NCBI GenBank assembly: GCA_026785795.1 | Contig: JAJAZJ010000183.1 | Span: 1-5,503, forward strand | DNA from: Pseudoxanthomonas sp. | GTDB lineage: Bacteria > Pseudomonadota > Gammaproteobacteria > Xanthomonadales > Xanthomonadaceae | Length of the DNA: 5,503 bases | Direction: 5' to 3' | In this document: one piece after another, positions 1 through 5,503 of the stretch | Layout of the letters: the number at the start of each line of letters is the position of its first letter | Position numbering within the stretch: the first letter of the stretch is position 1 | The notes under the pieces: model-generated | Told to the model about the DNA's origin: nothing | Seen by the model: the letters and a program-made list of their open reading frames with translations, nothing else | Databases searched by the model: none | Position numbers and translations under genes: made by a program

Positions 1-1054
1 GTTCGGTTGCAACAACAGTCGCAATTGCGGGGGCGAGACGACGCTGCATGAAATTTCCCAGTGTTTGCGTCCCGGGAACCGCCTGCTCGCGTAACTCGGC
101 AATACGCTGCAGGGCCAGCGCGTGGTAAGCGCGGGTGGCGGAAAACTGATACACGTGCTCGGTCGTCGCACGCTCTACCCGTGCGGCCATCGAAACCAGC
201 GTATCCAGCAAATCCTGGTCTGAGGTCAGTTTGTTTTCCAACCGCGCCATGACATCCCCCAGCGTCCGATCCGCGTCGCTTAGCGTCGGCCATAGGTGCT
301 TGGCCGCCGCAAGCCCTCGCAGCGAAAGAATCCGATAGGTTTCAAGCTCCAGAACACGCTGGGCGACGCGCCCAGCGCGCTCGGCATCGGTTCCCGTAGG
401 AGCGATGACCAACATGTGCTCGAAACCGCCTGGGCGCAGCATCAGGTCGCTCACCACCAGGGAGTGTCCGCCGGTACCCAACAGGGAGGCCACGACCGGG
501 TGCTCGCCAAACCAGCCGCGCGCCTGCTCAAGACACTGCGCGGGCTTGCTCAAATCACCGTGCAGGAAGGCAAGCTTGATCGCCGCAATGGTTTGCCCTG
601 GCAAGCTGCGCAGCCATTCCGGCGTCAGCCGCAAAGCCGACATCAGGTTCGGATCACTGTCTGCAAGGAAGACGCCGTCGGTTAGCGGCTGGACGATCGA
701 ATAGCGGGTGAACTCGGTGTGGCGCTCCCACGTGATGGAGTAATCCTGCAGGTGCAAGTGCAGGAAATTGCCAGCCAGGCGCTCGACTTCAAGCTCACCG
801 AGGTCCGGCAGCAGGCGCAAATGCCGGCACTCCTGTTCGCGGGTTACGTCTTCGTTGAGCATCGCGATATAGACGACCAGGGCAGGCAGGCCAATGGCCA
901 GGTTTGGTCGGGCATGTATCTCGTTGTGCACGATTGCCCGCTGCAATGCGTCTTCGGGCAGCCACCGCTCTGGGTACCGTGGCGCGGCCTTTGATGCGTC
1001 GCCGGCTGTGCCGGATCCGTGAATTTCTGCGCCCGGGGTGGTGGAAGGGTTCAT
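1..1054 (-). CDS. DUF3422 family predicted membrane-anchored protein (C-terminus cut off by window edge)
   Basis: Translating the minus strand from the ATG at 1054 gives 351 open codons that run off base 1. Family signatures are clear in order: HNEIHARP at residues 43-50, WERHTEFTRY at 109-118, GGHSLVVSDL at 195-204, LETYRIL at 237-243 and RRLAPA at 338-343. These identify the proteobacterial DUF3422 family, annotated as predicted membrane-anchored proteins of unknown function. Members are usually somewhat over 400 residues, so roughly 70-90 residues are missing, including the expected C-terminal hydrophobic anchor. The visible part has no signal peptide and looks soluble, with charged, probably helical stretches at about 225-335. 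The start is supported by GAGGAA five bases upstream and by the 9-bp gap after fni. Residues 1-30 are Gly/Ala/Pro-rich and look like a variable tail. The family call is firm. Any role in retinal or carotenoid metabolism is inferred from operon position only. Confidence 0.9.
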   Translation of the reverse strand, partial: MNPSTTPGAEIHGSGTAGDASKAAPRYPERWLPEDALQRAIVHNEIHARPNLAIGLPALVVYIAMLNEDVTREQECRHLRLLPDLGELEVERLAGNFLHLHLQDYSITWERHTEFTRYSIVQPLTDGVFLADSDPNLMSALRLTPEWLRSLPGQTIAAIKLAFLHGDLSKPAQCLEQARGWFGEHPVVASLLGTGGHSLVVSDLMLRPGGFEHMLVIAPTGTDAERAGRVAQRVLELETYRILSLRGLAAAKHLWPTLSDADRTLGDVMARLENKLTSDQDLLDTLVSMAARVERATTEHVYQFSATRAYHALALQRIAELREQAVPGTQTLGNFMQRRLAPAIATVVATE

Positions 1055-1059
1055 CGCGA

Positions 1060-1065
1060 TTCCTC
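1060..1065 (-). promoter_or_regulatory. Shine-Dalgarno of the DUF3422 gene, overlapping the fni stop codon
   Basis: On the minus strand the sequence reads TGAGGAATCGCGATG. The TGA (1066-1064) is the fni stop. The G and A of that stop begin GAGGAA, which lies five bases before the DUF3422 ATG at 1054. It is the best ribosome binding site in the window. It fixes the start of the last gene and suggests that ribosomes ending fni can restart there. Confidence 0.7.
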
Positions 1066-2089
1066 AGCCTTCATCAAGCAGCTTGGCTTTACCCAGCGTC
1101 GCCAGGTCCCCTGAGCCGGTGGCAAAGCAGGCCAGCCGCAGCCCTTGCTCCAGCGCCGCGAAGTGGGCCATCAGCGGCTCGATGCCGTCGATGGCGGCCC
1201 TGAGCAGTGGACCCGCCTGGCCGACCAACTGGGCGCCCAGCCGTATGGCCTTTGCGGCGTCCAGGCCGTGGCGGATGCCGCCCGAACCAATCAACGGCAG
1301 CTCTGGCAGCACCGCCCTGATCTGGCGCAGCGCCGTTGCAGTGGGAATGCCCCAATCGCGGTACATCTCCGCCATTTCGGCCCGCTGGGAATCTTCGGAC
1401 AGCCAGCCCTCTACGGCGCTCCAGCTGGTGCCGCCCGCGCCCGCCACGTCAACGGCGGATACGCCGCAGCCCACCAGCCGCATCGCCACGGTGGCGGAAA
1501 TGCCGAAGCCGACCTCTTTTATGATCACCGGCACGGGCAATTGCACGCACACCTGTTCCAGGCGCGAGAGCAGGCCGCTCCAGCGGGTGTCTCCGTTCGC
1601 CTGCAGCGCTTCCTGCAACGGATTTAGGTGGATGATGAGCGCGTCGGCACCGATCATGTCCACCGCACGCTGCATCTGGTCGGGGCCGTATTCGCGCAGC
1701 TGCGCTGCGCCGACGTTGCCATACAGCGCAACGTTTGGCGCTATGCGGCGCAAACTGCGATCGGTGCCCTGGAAGCCGCCGCCCGACAGCGCTACCCGCT
1801 GCGAACCCACGCCAAGCGCGATGCCCAGGGTCTGCGCCGCTTCGGCCAGCACTGCGTTGATGCCGGCGGCGTCGGGATGGCCGCCGGTCATGGAGCTGAT
1901 GAGGAAGGGCCTTTGCAGCGTCTTGCCGAGGAACTCGACCGACAGGTCGATGTCCTGCAGGTCCAGTTCGGGCAGCGCGCAGTGTTCGAAACGCACCCGG
2001 TCGAAACCGGCATCCACCGATTTTGCGTTGACCTGGCCGGACAGCACGGCCTCGATATGGCCTTGCTTGCGCTTGGATATCTGGCTCAT
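1064..2089 (-). CDS. fni: Type 2 isopentenyl-diphosphate delta-isomerase (FMN-dependent)
   Basis: This 341-residue protein interconverts IPP and DMAPP, the building blocks of the GGPP used by CrtB. It is the flavin-dependent, TIM-barrel type 2 enzyme, unrelated to the Nudix-like type 1 Idi. Signatures seen are R7-K8 near the N-terminus (substrate phosphate binding), SSMTGG at 65-70 (FMN site), GVGSQR at 93-98, HLNPLQE at 154-160 (with the conserved Gln and the Glu that binds Mg2+), KEVGFG at 191-196, AGAGGTSW at 216-223 and GSGGIRHGLD at 268-277 (FMN phosphate). Length is typical and no key motif is missing. The ATG overlaps the blh stop as ATGA, with AAGAGG 12 bases upstream. It is expected to be cytosolic and to need reduced FMN, NAD(P)H and Mg2+, as known for the family. 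Confidence 0.97.
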   Translation of the reverse strand: MSQISKRKQGHIEAVLSGQVNAKSVDAGFDRVRFEHCALPELDLQDIDLSVEFLGKTLQRPFLISSMTGGHPDAAGINAVLAEAAQTLGIALGVGSQRVALSGGGFQGTDRSLRRIAPNVALYGNVGAAQLREYGPDQMQRAVDMIGADALIIHLNPLQEALQANGDTRWSGLLSRLEQVCVQLPVPVIIKEVGFGISATVAMRLVGCGVSAVDVAGAGGTSWSAVEGWLSEDSQRAEMAEMYRDWGIPTATALRQIRAVLPELPLIGSGGIRHGLDAAKAIRLGAQLVGQAGPLLRAAIDGIEPLMAHFAALEQGLRLACFATGSGDLATLGKAKLLDEG

Positions 2090-2985
2090 GGCAGCATTGT
2101 GCCTCTTCGCTCGGACAGCATGATCACGATCATATGCGGCAGGGTCAGGGCCGCCAGGCCAATGAACACGATCCTGATCAGGTTGTCCTCAAGGGCCGCC
2201 GCCGGCGCAGCGTTCCCGGCAAGCCAAACCCAGACGACGACGGCTGCGACCACGGTCAACCCCGTGTAAATCAAGGCAACGCCCGCCATCTGGCGGCGCT
2301 GTCCCGAATCGACCGACTGTGCGGCGATACGCAGGTGCCTGGGGCTGTGCAGCGCGCAAAAATACACCAGGAAAAAGACCAGCGGCGGCAGCAGCAGGGC
2401 GAAAGCAGCGATCGCGCCGAGCTCAACGACCGCGACGGGTGATCGCCGCAGTGCCAGCAGGGCCGCCGCGGCAGCGGCGGCCGCAAGCCACGGTGCAGCC
2501 GCGCCCAGCCACCCCGCAAGTACGCCACCCTGCTCCCCGGCGAGCAGCGTAAACAGCCTGCTCACTTCCGCAGGCGCTGCCAGTGCAGGCAGCGCCAGCA
2601 GGGCCGAGCCAGCCGCTGCCCGACCCCACAGCGTCAGGTCCTTCCTCCAATCACCGCCAAAATGCCACGCGGAAATTGCCAGGAACAGGGCCAGGCTGGC
2701 GCCCGGCGCCAGCTGCCAGACGGCCACCACGGCCAACGCAACCGCGATGTAGATCAGGTTGAAGCCGACGAAACCGGCCCGGGTACGCCACAGGCCAGCG
2801 CGCCGCCCCACCCAGGGATCCAGCGCGCCGTGCGGGAGCCCGGTCAGCACCACGGCAATCGCCAGGACAATGACCAGCGCCTGGCTTGAAACAGGCAACA
2901 ACTGCTGATGGGCAAGCAGCAGGGCAACGCCGCCCAACCCGAGGAACAGCCAGGTTTCCGGTGTGGCTTTGATGCGCTCGGTCAT
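2086..2985 (-). CDS. blh: Brp/Blh family beta-carotene 15,15'-dioxygenase (retinal-forming)
   Basis: This 299-residue, very hydrophobic integral membrane protein should cleave beta-carotene at the central double bond into two all-trans-retinals, using Fe(II) and O2. Signature blocks are GLPHGALD at 49-56, AWHFG at 106-110, FCALHSPRH at 209-217 and LPHMI at 282-286. Candidate iron ligands are H52, H108, H213 and H217; H284 is a further conserved-looking His. Hydrophobic segments lie at about 11-30, 35-50, 72-92, 97-107, 122-138, 155-179, 185-211, 233-256 and 268-290, so several membrane helices are expected. An eight-alanine run (168-175) sits in one of them. The start at 2985 is chosen because it overlaps the crtY stop as ATGA and has GAGG eight bases upstream. 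The same frame stays open 99 codons further, but that part is crtY in another frame. The family normally supplies retinal to microbial rhodopsins; none is in the window. Confidence 0.95.
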   Translation of the reverse strand: MTERIKATPETWLFLGLGGVALLLAHQQLLPVSSQALVIVLAIAVVLTGLPHGALDPWVGRRAGLWRTRAGFVGFNLIYIAVALAVVAVWQLAPGASLALFLAISAWHFGGDWRKDLTLWGRAAAGSALLALPALAAPAEVSRLFTLLAGEQGGVLAGWLGAAAPWLAAAAAAAALLALRRSPVAVVELGAIAAFALLLPPLVFFLVYFCALHSPRHLRIAAQSVDSGQRRQMAGVALIYTGLTVVAAVVVWVWLAGNAAPAAALEDNLIRIVFIGLAALTLPHMIVIMLSERRGTMLP

Positions 2986-4139
2986 GCCAATGGCCTCGGC
3001 CCAGGCAAGGGCCCGCGAAGCGCCTGCAGGAACGGACCCGGCGGCAGCGCGGTGACGATGCGCGCGTAGTCCCGCCAGCCACCTTGGTCGGACATGAAAC
3101 GAACGAACGCCTCCCCCGGTACCGATTCGGCGAGCCGAAGAAAAAACTCTGCCGACCGTTCCGGATGCTGGGCTAAAGCGCGCAGGAACACCTGATCCAT
3201 CCAGCCTCGCAGCTTTGGCTCTGGCGGGTGACCGACCGGTGCATTGCCCTGCAGCAGCGCACGCGTGCAGCGATCTGCCCACGCCTGGATGCGCAGGAAA
3301 CCGAACCCCGATGCCGCCCGCAGTGCGCCCGCGCCCTGGCCGGCGTGGACAACGCCGGGTGTCGGCTCGGACACGTGTGCTGCGGGCAGACCCATTGGAA
3401 GCACCGCCCCCTCGGCGCGCAGCACCTCGGCCTGCGACCAGCCGCGCGCAGCAAGCAGCTGGTCAAGGTCGGCGCAAAGCTGCGTCTGGCCCACGGCATG
3501 CGTCGAAAACCGCGTGGACTCCACCAGCGCATGGGTCGGCGAAAGCGGCAGCACGTAGGAAAACACGAAACCAAGTGCATCCGACCGCATGTCGGTCATC
3601 AGCTCAACCCGACTGTCGTCGAAGCGGGGTTGGTCGAACGCCAATTCGCGTCCCGCAAAGGACTGGAACATAAATGAACGCGAAAACCGGTCCATCGTCG
3701 CCGGTCGGGTATCAACGACGAATCGCGCTGAAAACACGCCTGCGTCGGTGGCAACCGAGATGCGGTCGCCGTTCCTGTCCACTTCGCCGGCCCGCGCGCC
3801 CAGGACCAGCTTGAAATTCGGGCGTGAGGCAATAAGCCTCAACGCGGCGCGATAGAAATCCAGTGAGCGCACATAGGCGTAGCTCCAGCCCTCGGCGCGG
3901 CACGACACTGGCGCATCGCCCTGTCGGGAGAATTGCCAGCAGCTCCAGCGCCGGGCCGCGGCTACTGGCAGCGCATGCCCCGTGTGCGTCCAGAACGCCC
4001 AGCTGCGATCATCAACGTACTCCTGGCGAGGCTCGAGGATGACGACGCGACCTTCGTAGCCGCCGCGCGCGAGTCCCGCCGCCAGCGACAAACCCGCCAG
4101 GCCGCCGCCGATGACGACCAGATCAACCCGGTCATCCAT
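2982..4139 (-). CDS. crtY: Lycopene beta-cyclase
   Basis: This 385-residue flavoprotein should close both ends of lycopene to give beta-carotene, the substrate of Blh. The N-terminus is a Rossmann dinucleotide-binding fold: VVIGGGLAG at 8-16 and an acidic E36 ending the second strand (VVILE). Other CrtY blocks are DDRSWAFW at 43-50, VVDTRP at 141-146, QSFAGRE at 159-165, a YVLPLS strand at 195-200, VESTRFS at 206-212 (E207 aligns by eye with the essential Glu of the IEDT-type motif), GAVLPMG at 244-250 and GQGAGALRAASGFGF at 267-281. The C-terminus has RFMSD at 347-351 and the PPGPFLQAL block at 367-374, as in the family. The start at 4139 overlaps the crtB end by 8 bp (ATGGATGA) with only a weak SD, which suggests coupling to crtB. 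The frame stays open upstream to 4559, but that stretch is crtB in another frame. Confidence 0.95.
   Translation of the reverse strand: MDDRVDLVVIGGGLAGLSLAAGLARGGYEGRVVILEPRQEYVDDRSWAFWTHTGHALPVAAARRWSCWQFSRQGDAPVSCRAEGWSYAYVRSLDFYRAALRLIASRPNFKLVLGARAGEVDRNGDRISVATDAGVFSARFVVDTRPATMDRFSRSFMFQSFAGRELAFDQPRFDDSRVELMTDMRSDALGFVFSYVLPLSPTHALVESTRFSTHAVGQTQLCADLDQLLAARGWSQAEVLRAEGAVLPMGLPAAHVSEPTPGVVHAGQGAGALRAASGFGFLRIQAWADRCTRALLQGNAPVGHPPEPKLRGWMDQVFLRALAQHPERSAEFFLRLAESVPGEAFVRFMSDQGGWRDYARIVTALPPGPFLQALRGPLPGPRPLA
2994..2997 (-). promoter_or_regulatory. Shine-Dalgarno of blh inside the 3' end of crtY
   Basis: GAGG on the minus strand lies eight bases before the ATG at 2985, within the final codons of crtY. 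Together with the ATGA stop/start overlap it supports 2985 as the real blh start rather than any upstream codon of the same open frame. Confidence 0.55.
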
Positions 4140-5076
4140 CGCTGGCCGCCAATGGGGCCAAGGCGTCCTGCAGGGTGGCCTCATGTACGGCGTTGCGACG
4201 ATGCAGCCGCGGGGAAAAAACGAAAACCAGTAGCGCTTGCGCGGTGTAGCCGGCCTTGCCAACCGACCCCACCACGGCGCGCCTGTCCCAGCTCCGGTAA
4301 TCGGCGGCGGAGATTTCTCGACCAACGGCGCGATACATCCGCGCGGCCGACAGGATGGCCAGCCGCGCGCGTAGCGGAAGAAAAGCCAGCCCGGCTTCTC
4401 CGCTGGCGTAGTAACGGTCGGCCAGGGCAAGCAGACGCTGCGTCGCGCCCCTGAGTTTCTGCTGCAGCGCCAGGTCAGGCGCCGCAATATCCGCGGCAGG
4501 CACGTCGCCAATCCAGCTGGCGGGCAAATAGCGGCGCCCCATGCGTGCATCCTCGCCAACGTCCCTGGCGATATTGGTCAGCTGCATGGCGATGCCAAGG
4601 TCGATCGCAAACGGCGTCGCGCGCGGATCGCGCACATCAAGCACCGCGCACATCATCACGCCTACGGTTCCGGCGACCTGGTATGCGTAGCGAATCAGCG
4701 ACGCTTCGTCCGCCAGCTGCACCGGTGAGAGATCGCTCTGCACGCCATCCAGCAGGGCCAGCGCCGGCGCCAGCGGCATGTCCGTAGCGGCTTTGAGGGA
4801 CAGCATGGCCGCGGTCCAGGGATCTTCGGCGCGGCCGCTGATCAGGGATTGGCGTACCGCTTCAAGTGCCGCCATCGCTGCCTGGGGTTCGCCCGCTTCG
4901 TCAGCCAGGTTGTCAACGTGGCGGCAGAAGCCGTACAGCACCGCTGCATTCTCGGCATGCCGGGGGCCGAGCAGCTGGCTGGCGAAGTGAAAGGTTCTTC
5001 CGTATTTACGCAGCACCAAGCGCGAGGCATCCACCGTGCGCTGTCCGGTCTCCCGATCCAGCCCGGTCGCGCTCAC
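4132..5076 (-). CDS. crtB: 15-cis-phytoene synthase
   Basis: This 314-residue protein of the squalene/phytoene synthase family joins two GGPP into phytoene, the first committed carotenoid step. The first Asp-rich motif is in CRHVDNLADE at 51-60, reading DNLAD where DDxxD is usual. AYQVAGTVG is at 131-139. The highly conserved second motif, QLTNIARDVGEDARMG, is at 165-180 and is followed by RRYLP; D172 and D176 are its Mg2+ ligands. Length is normal for CrtB. The chosen start is GTG at 5076, which overlaps the crtI stop as GTGA. No clear SD precedes it, so translation probably depends on ribosomes ending crtI. Another GTG at residue 15 is possible but would begin just before the conserved DASRLVLRKYGRTF region. 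It is probably cytosolic or loosely membrane-associated. Confidence 0.96.
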   Translation of the reverse strand: MSATGLDRETGQRTVDASRLVLRKYGRTFHFASQLLGPRHAENAAVLYGFCRHVDNLADEAGEPQAAMAALEAVRQSLISGRAEDPWTAAMLSLKAATDMPLAPALALLDGVQSDLSPVQLADEASLIRYAYQVAGTVGVMMCAVLDVRDPRATPFAIDLGIAMQLTNIARDVGEDARMGRRYLPASWIGDVPAADIAAPDLALQQKLRGATQRLLALADRYYASGEAGLAFLPLRARLAILSAARMYRAVGREISAADYRSWDRRAVVGSVGKAGYTAQALLVFVFSPRLHRRNAVHEATLQDALAPLAASDG

Positions 5077-5503
5077 GCAGGGACCGTGTCGAGCGTTTGC
5101 CTGGCCCGTGCTTCGGTACCCGCCGGCAACAGCTGCTCGACGATTTTTGCAGAAGAGAGCACGCCGGGCAGGCCAGCACCGGGATGACTGCCGGCGCCGA
5201 CCAGATAAAGATTGCGGGGGCCTTCACCGCGGTTGTGGAATCGGAACCACGCCGACTGCCTGAAATGGGGCGCAATGGAAAATCCGGCCCCGGCGGGCGA
5301 CAGGTAGCGGGTTTCGAAGTCCTCCGGGGTCATGAAGAAGTCGGCGCGGATCGATTCGTTCAAGCCAGGCAGGATGGTGGCGTCCAGGGCAGCAACCACC
5401 CGGTCGCGCAGCCGCGGAGCTTCCACAGCCCAGTCAATGCCGGCCGTCAGGTTGGGCACCGGTACCAGCGCATAGAAGCCGTCGCAACCGGACGGCGCAA
5501 AAC
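5073..5503 (-). CDS. crtI: Phytoene desaturase, C-terminal part (5' end beyond right edge)
   Basis: The last 142 codons of an FAD-dependent CrtI-type desaturase are present, with no start codon because the gene enters from the right edge. CrtI converts phytoene to lycopene by successive dehydrogenations. Visible family blocks are GCDGFYALVPVPNL near the edge (about 5450-5491), TPEDFETRYLSPAGAGFSIAP, then QSAWFRFHNR, and the C-terminal FAD-binding block GAGSHPGAGLPGV (5160-5198), where many CrtIs have GAGTHPGAG. The end is intact, with the stop at 5075-5073 overlapping the crtB GTG. Members are about 490-510 residues, so roughly 70% lies outside. The number of desaturation steps cannot be judged from this part; the following lycopene cyclase suggests a four-step enzyme making lycopene. 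Confidence 0.95.
   Translation of the reverse strand, partial: FAPSGCDGFYALVPVPNLTAGIDWAVEAPRLRDRVVAALDATILPGLNESIRADFFMTPEDFETRYLSPAGAGFSIAPHFRQSAWFRFHNRGEGPRNLYLVGAGSHPGAGLPGVLSSAKIVEQLLPAGTEARARQTLDTVPA

Larger units (their letters stand above)
1..5503 (-). other. Retinal/carotenoid operon crtI-crtB-crtY-blh-fni-DUF3422
   Basis: All six genes lie on one strand. Junctions are crtI/crtB GTGA (4-bp overlap), crtB/crtY ATGGATGA (8-bp overlap), crtY/blh ATGA, blh/fni ATGA, and fni/DUF3422 with a 9-bp gap. No stretch longer than 9 bases is non-coding, so I see no internal promoter, terminator or riboswitch. The genes should share a transcript whose promoter lies right of 5503 and whose end lies left of 1. 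The order matches the chromophore-synthesis part of bacterial proteorhodopsin cassettes, which supports retinal as the end product. Confidence 0.85.

Noticed and set aside
296..704. Overlapping plus-strand open frames in the left region
   Set aside because: They lie opposite the DUF3422 coding frame, which has conserved motifs across the whole region. The plus-strand products show no recognisable features.
1038..2123. Long plus-strand open frame (361 codons) opposite fni
   Set aside because: The minus strand here encodes a complete Fni with every family motif. The plus-strand translation is Ser/Pro/Ala-rich without recognisable domains, as expected for an antisense shadow in GC-rich DNA.
2458..2490. 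GC-rich near-repeat suggesting a hairpin or terminator inside blh
   Set aside because: It encodes an eight-alanine run within a hydrophobic helix of Blh, uses mixed Ala codons, and has no T-tract after it. It is coding composition rather than a terminator.
2986..3282. Upstream 99-codon extension of the blh frame
   Set aside because: It overlaps the conserved C-terminal part of crtY, its sequence is low-complexity Arg/Ala/Gly, and the ATG at 2985 has an ATGA overlap and an SD. It is not a Blh N-terminal domain.
4140..4559. Upstream 140-codon extension of the crtY frame
   Set aside because: It is an alternative frame of crtB. The Rossmann motif begins seven residues after the ATG at 4139, as usual for CrtY, so a fusion or longer N-terminus is not supported.
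5077..5503. Possible start of crtI or operon promoter near the right edge
   Set aside because: The open frame continues through base 5503 with CrtI-conserved residues (GCDGFYALVPVP). The GTG at 5459 is an internal Val codon, so neither the start nor the promoter is in the window.

Overview
The window is one uninterrupted minus-strand operon for carotenoid and retinal synthesis from a GC-rich bacterium. All six genes read right to left. In order of transcription they are crtI (3' part only, 5' end beyond base 5503), crtB, crtY, blh, fni (type 2 idi) and a DUF3422-family gene that runs off the left edge at base 1. The first four junctions overlap by 4 or 8 bp and the last leaves a 9-bp gap, so there is no room for an internal promoter or terminator. 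The start and terminator of the transcription unit must lie outside the window.

The genes form an ordered pathway. CrtB condenses two GGPP into phytoene, CrtI desaturates phytoene to lycopene, CrtY cyclises lycopene to beta-carotene, and Blh cleaves beta-carotene into two retinals. Fni keeps IPP and DMAPP balanced for the GGPP supply. The order crtI-crtB-crtY-blh-idi matches the chromophore part of proteorhodopsin photosystem cassettes of aquatic Proteobacteria. Neither a rhodopsin gene nor a GGPP synthase gene (crtE) is in the window; crtE is expected upstream of crtI. No ketolase (crtW) or hydroxylase (crtZ) gene is visible.

The most unusual element is the last gene. It carries the hallmark motifs of DUF3422 (HNEIHARP, WERHTEFTRY, LETYR, RRLAPA), a predicted membrane-anchored family with no known function. 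Its Shine-Dalgarno sequence overlaps the fni stop codon, so it appears to be translated as part of the retinal operon.

High GC, the PR-type carotenoid cassette and a DUF3422 protein suggest a proteobacterium, probably beta- or gammaproteobacterial. The window has no rRNA or other marker to settle this. I see no tRNA, rRNA, mobile element, CRISPR array or sizeable intergenic region.
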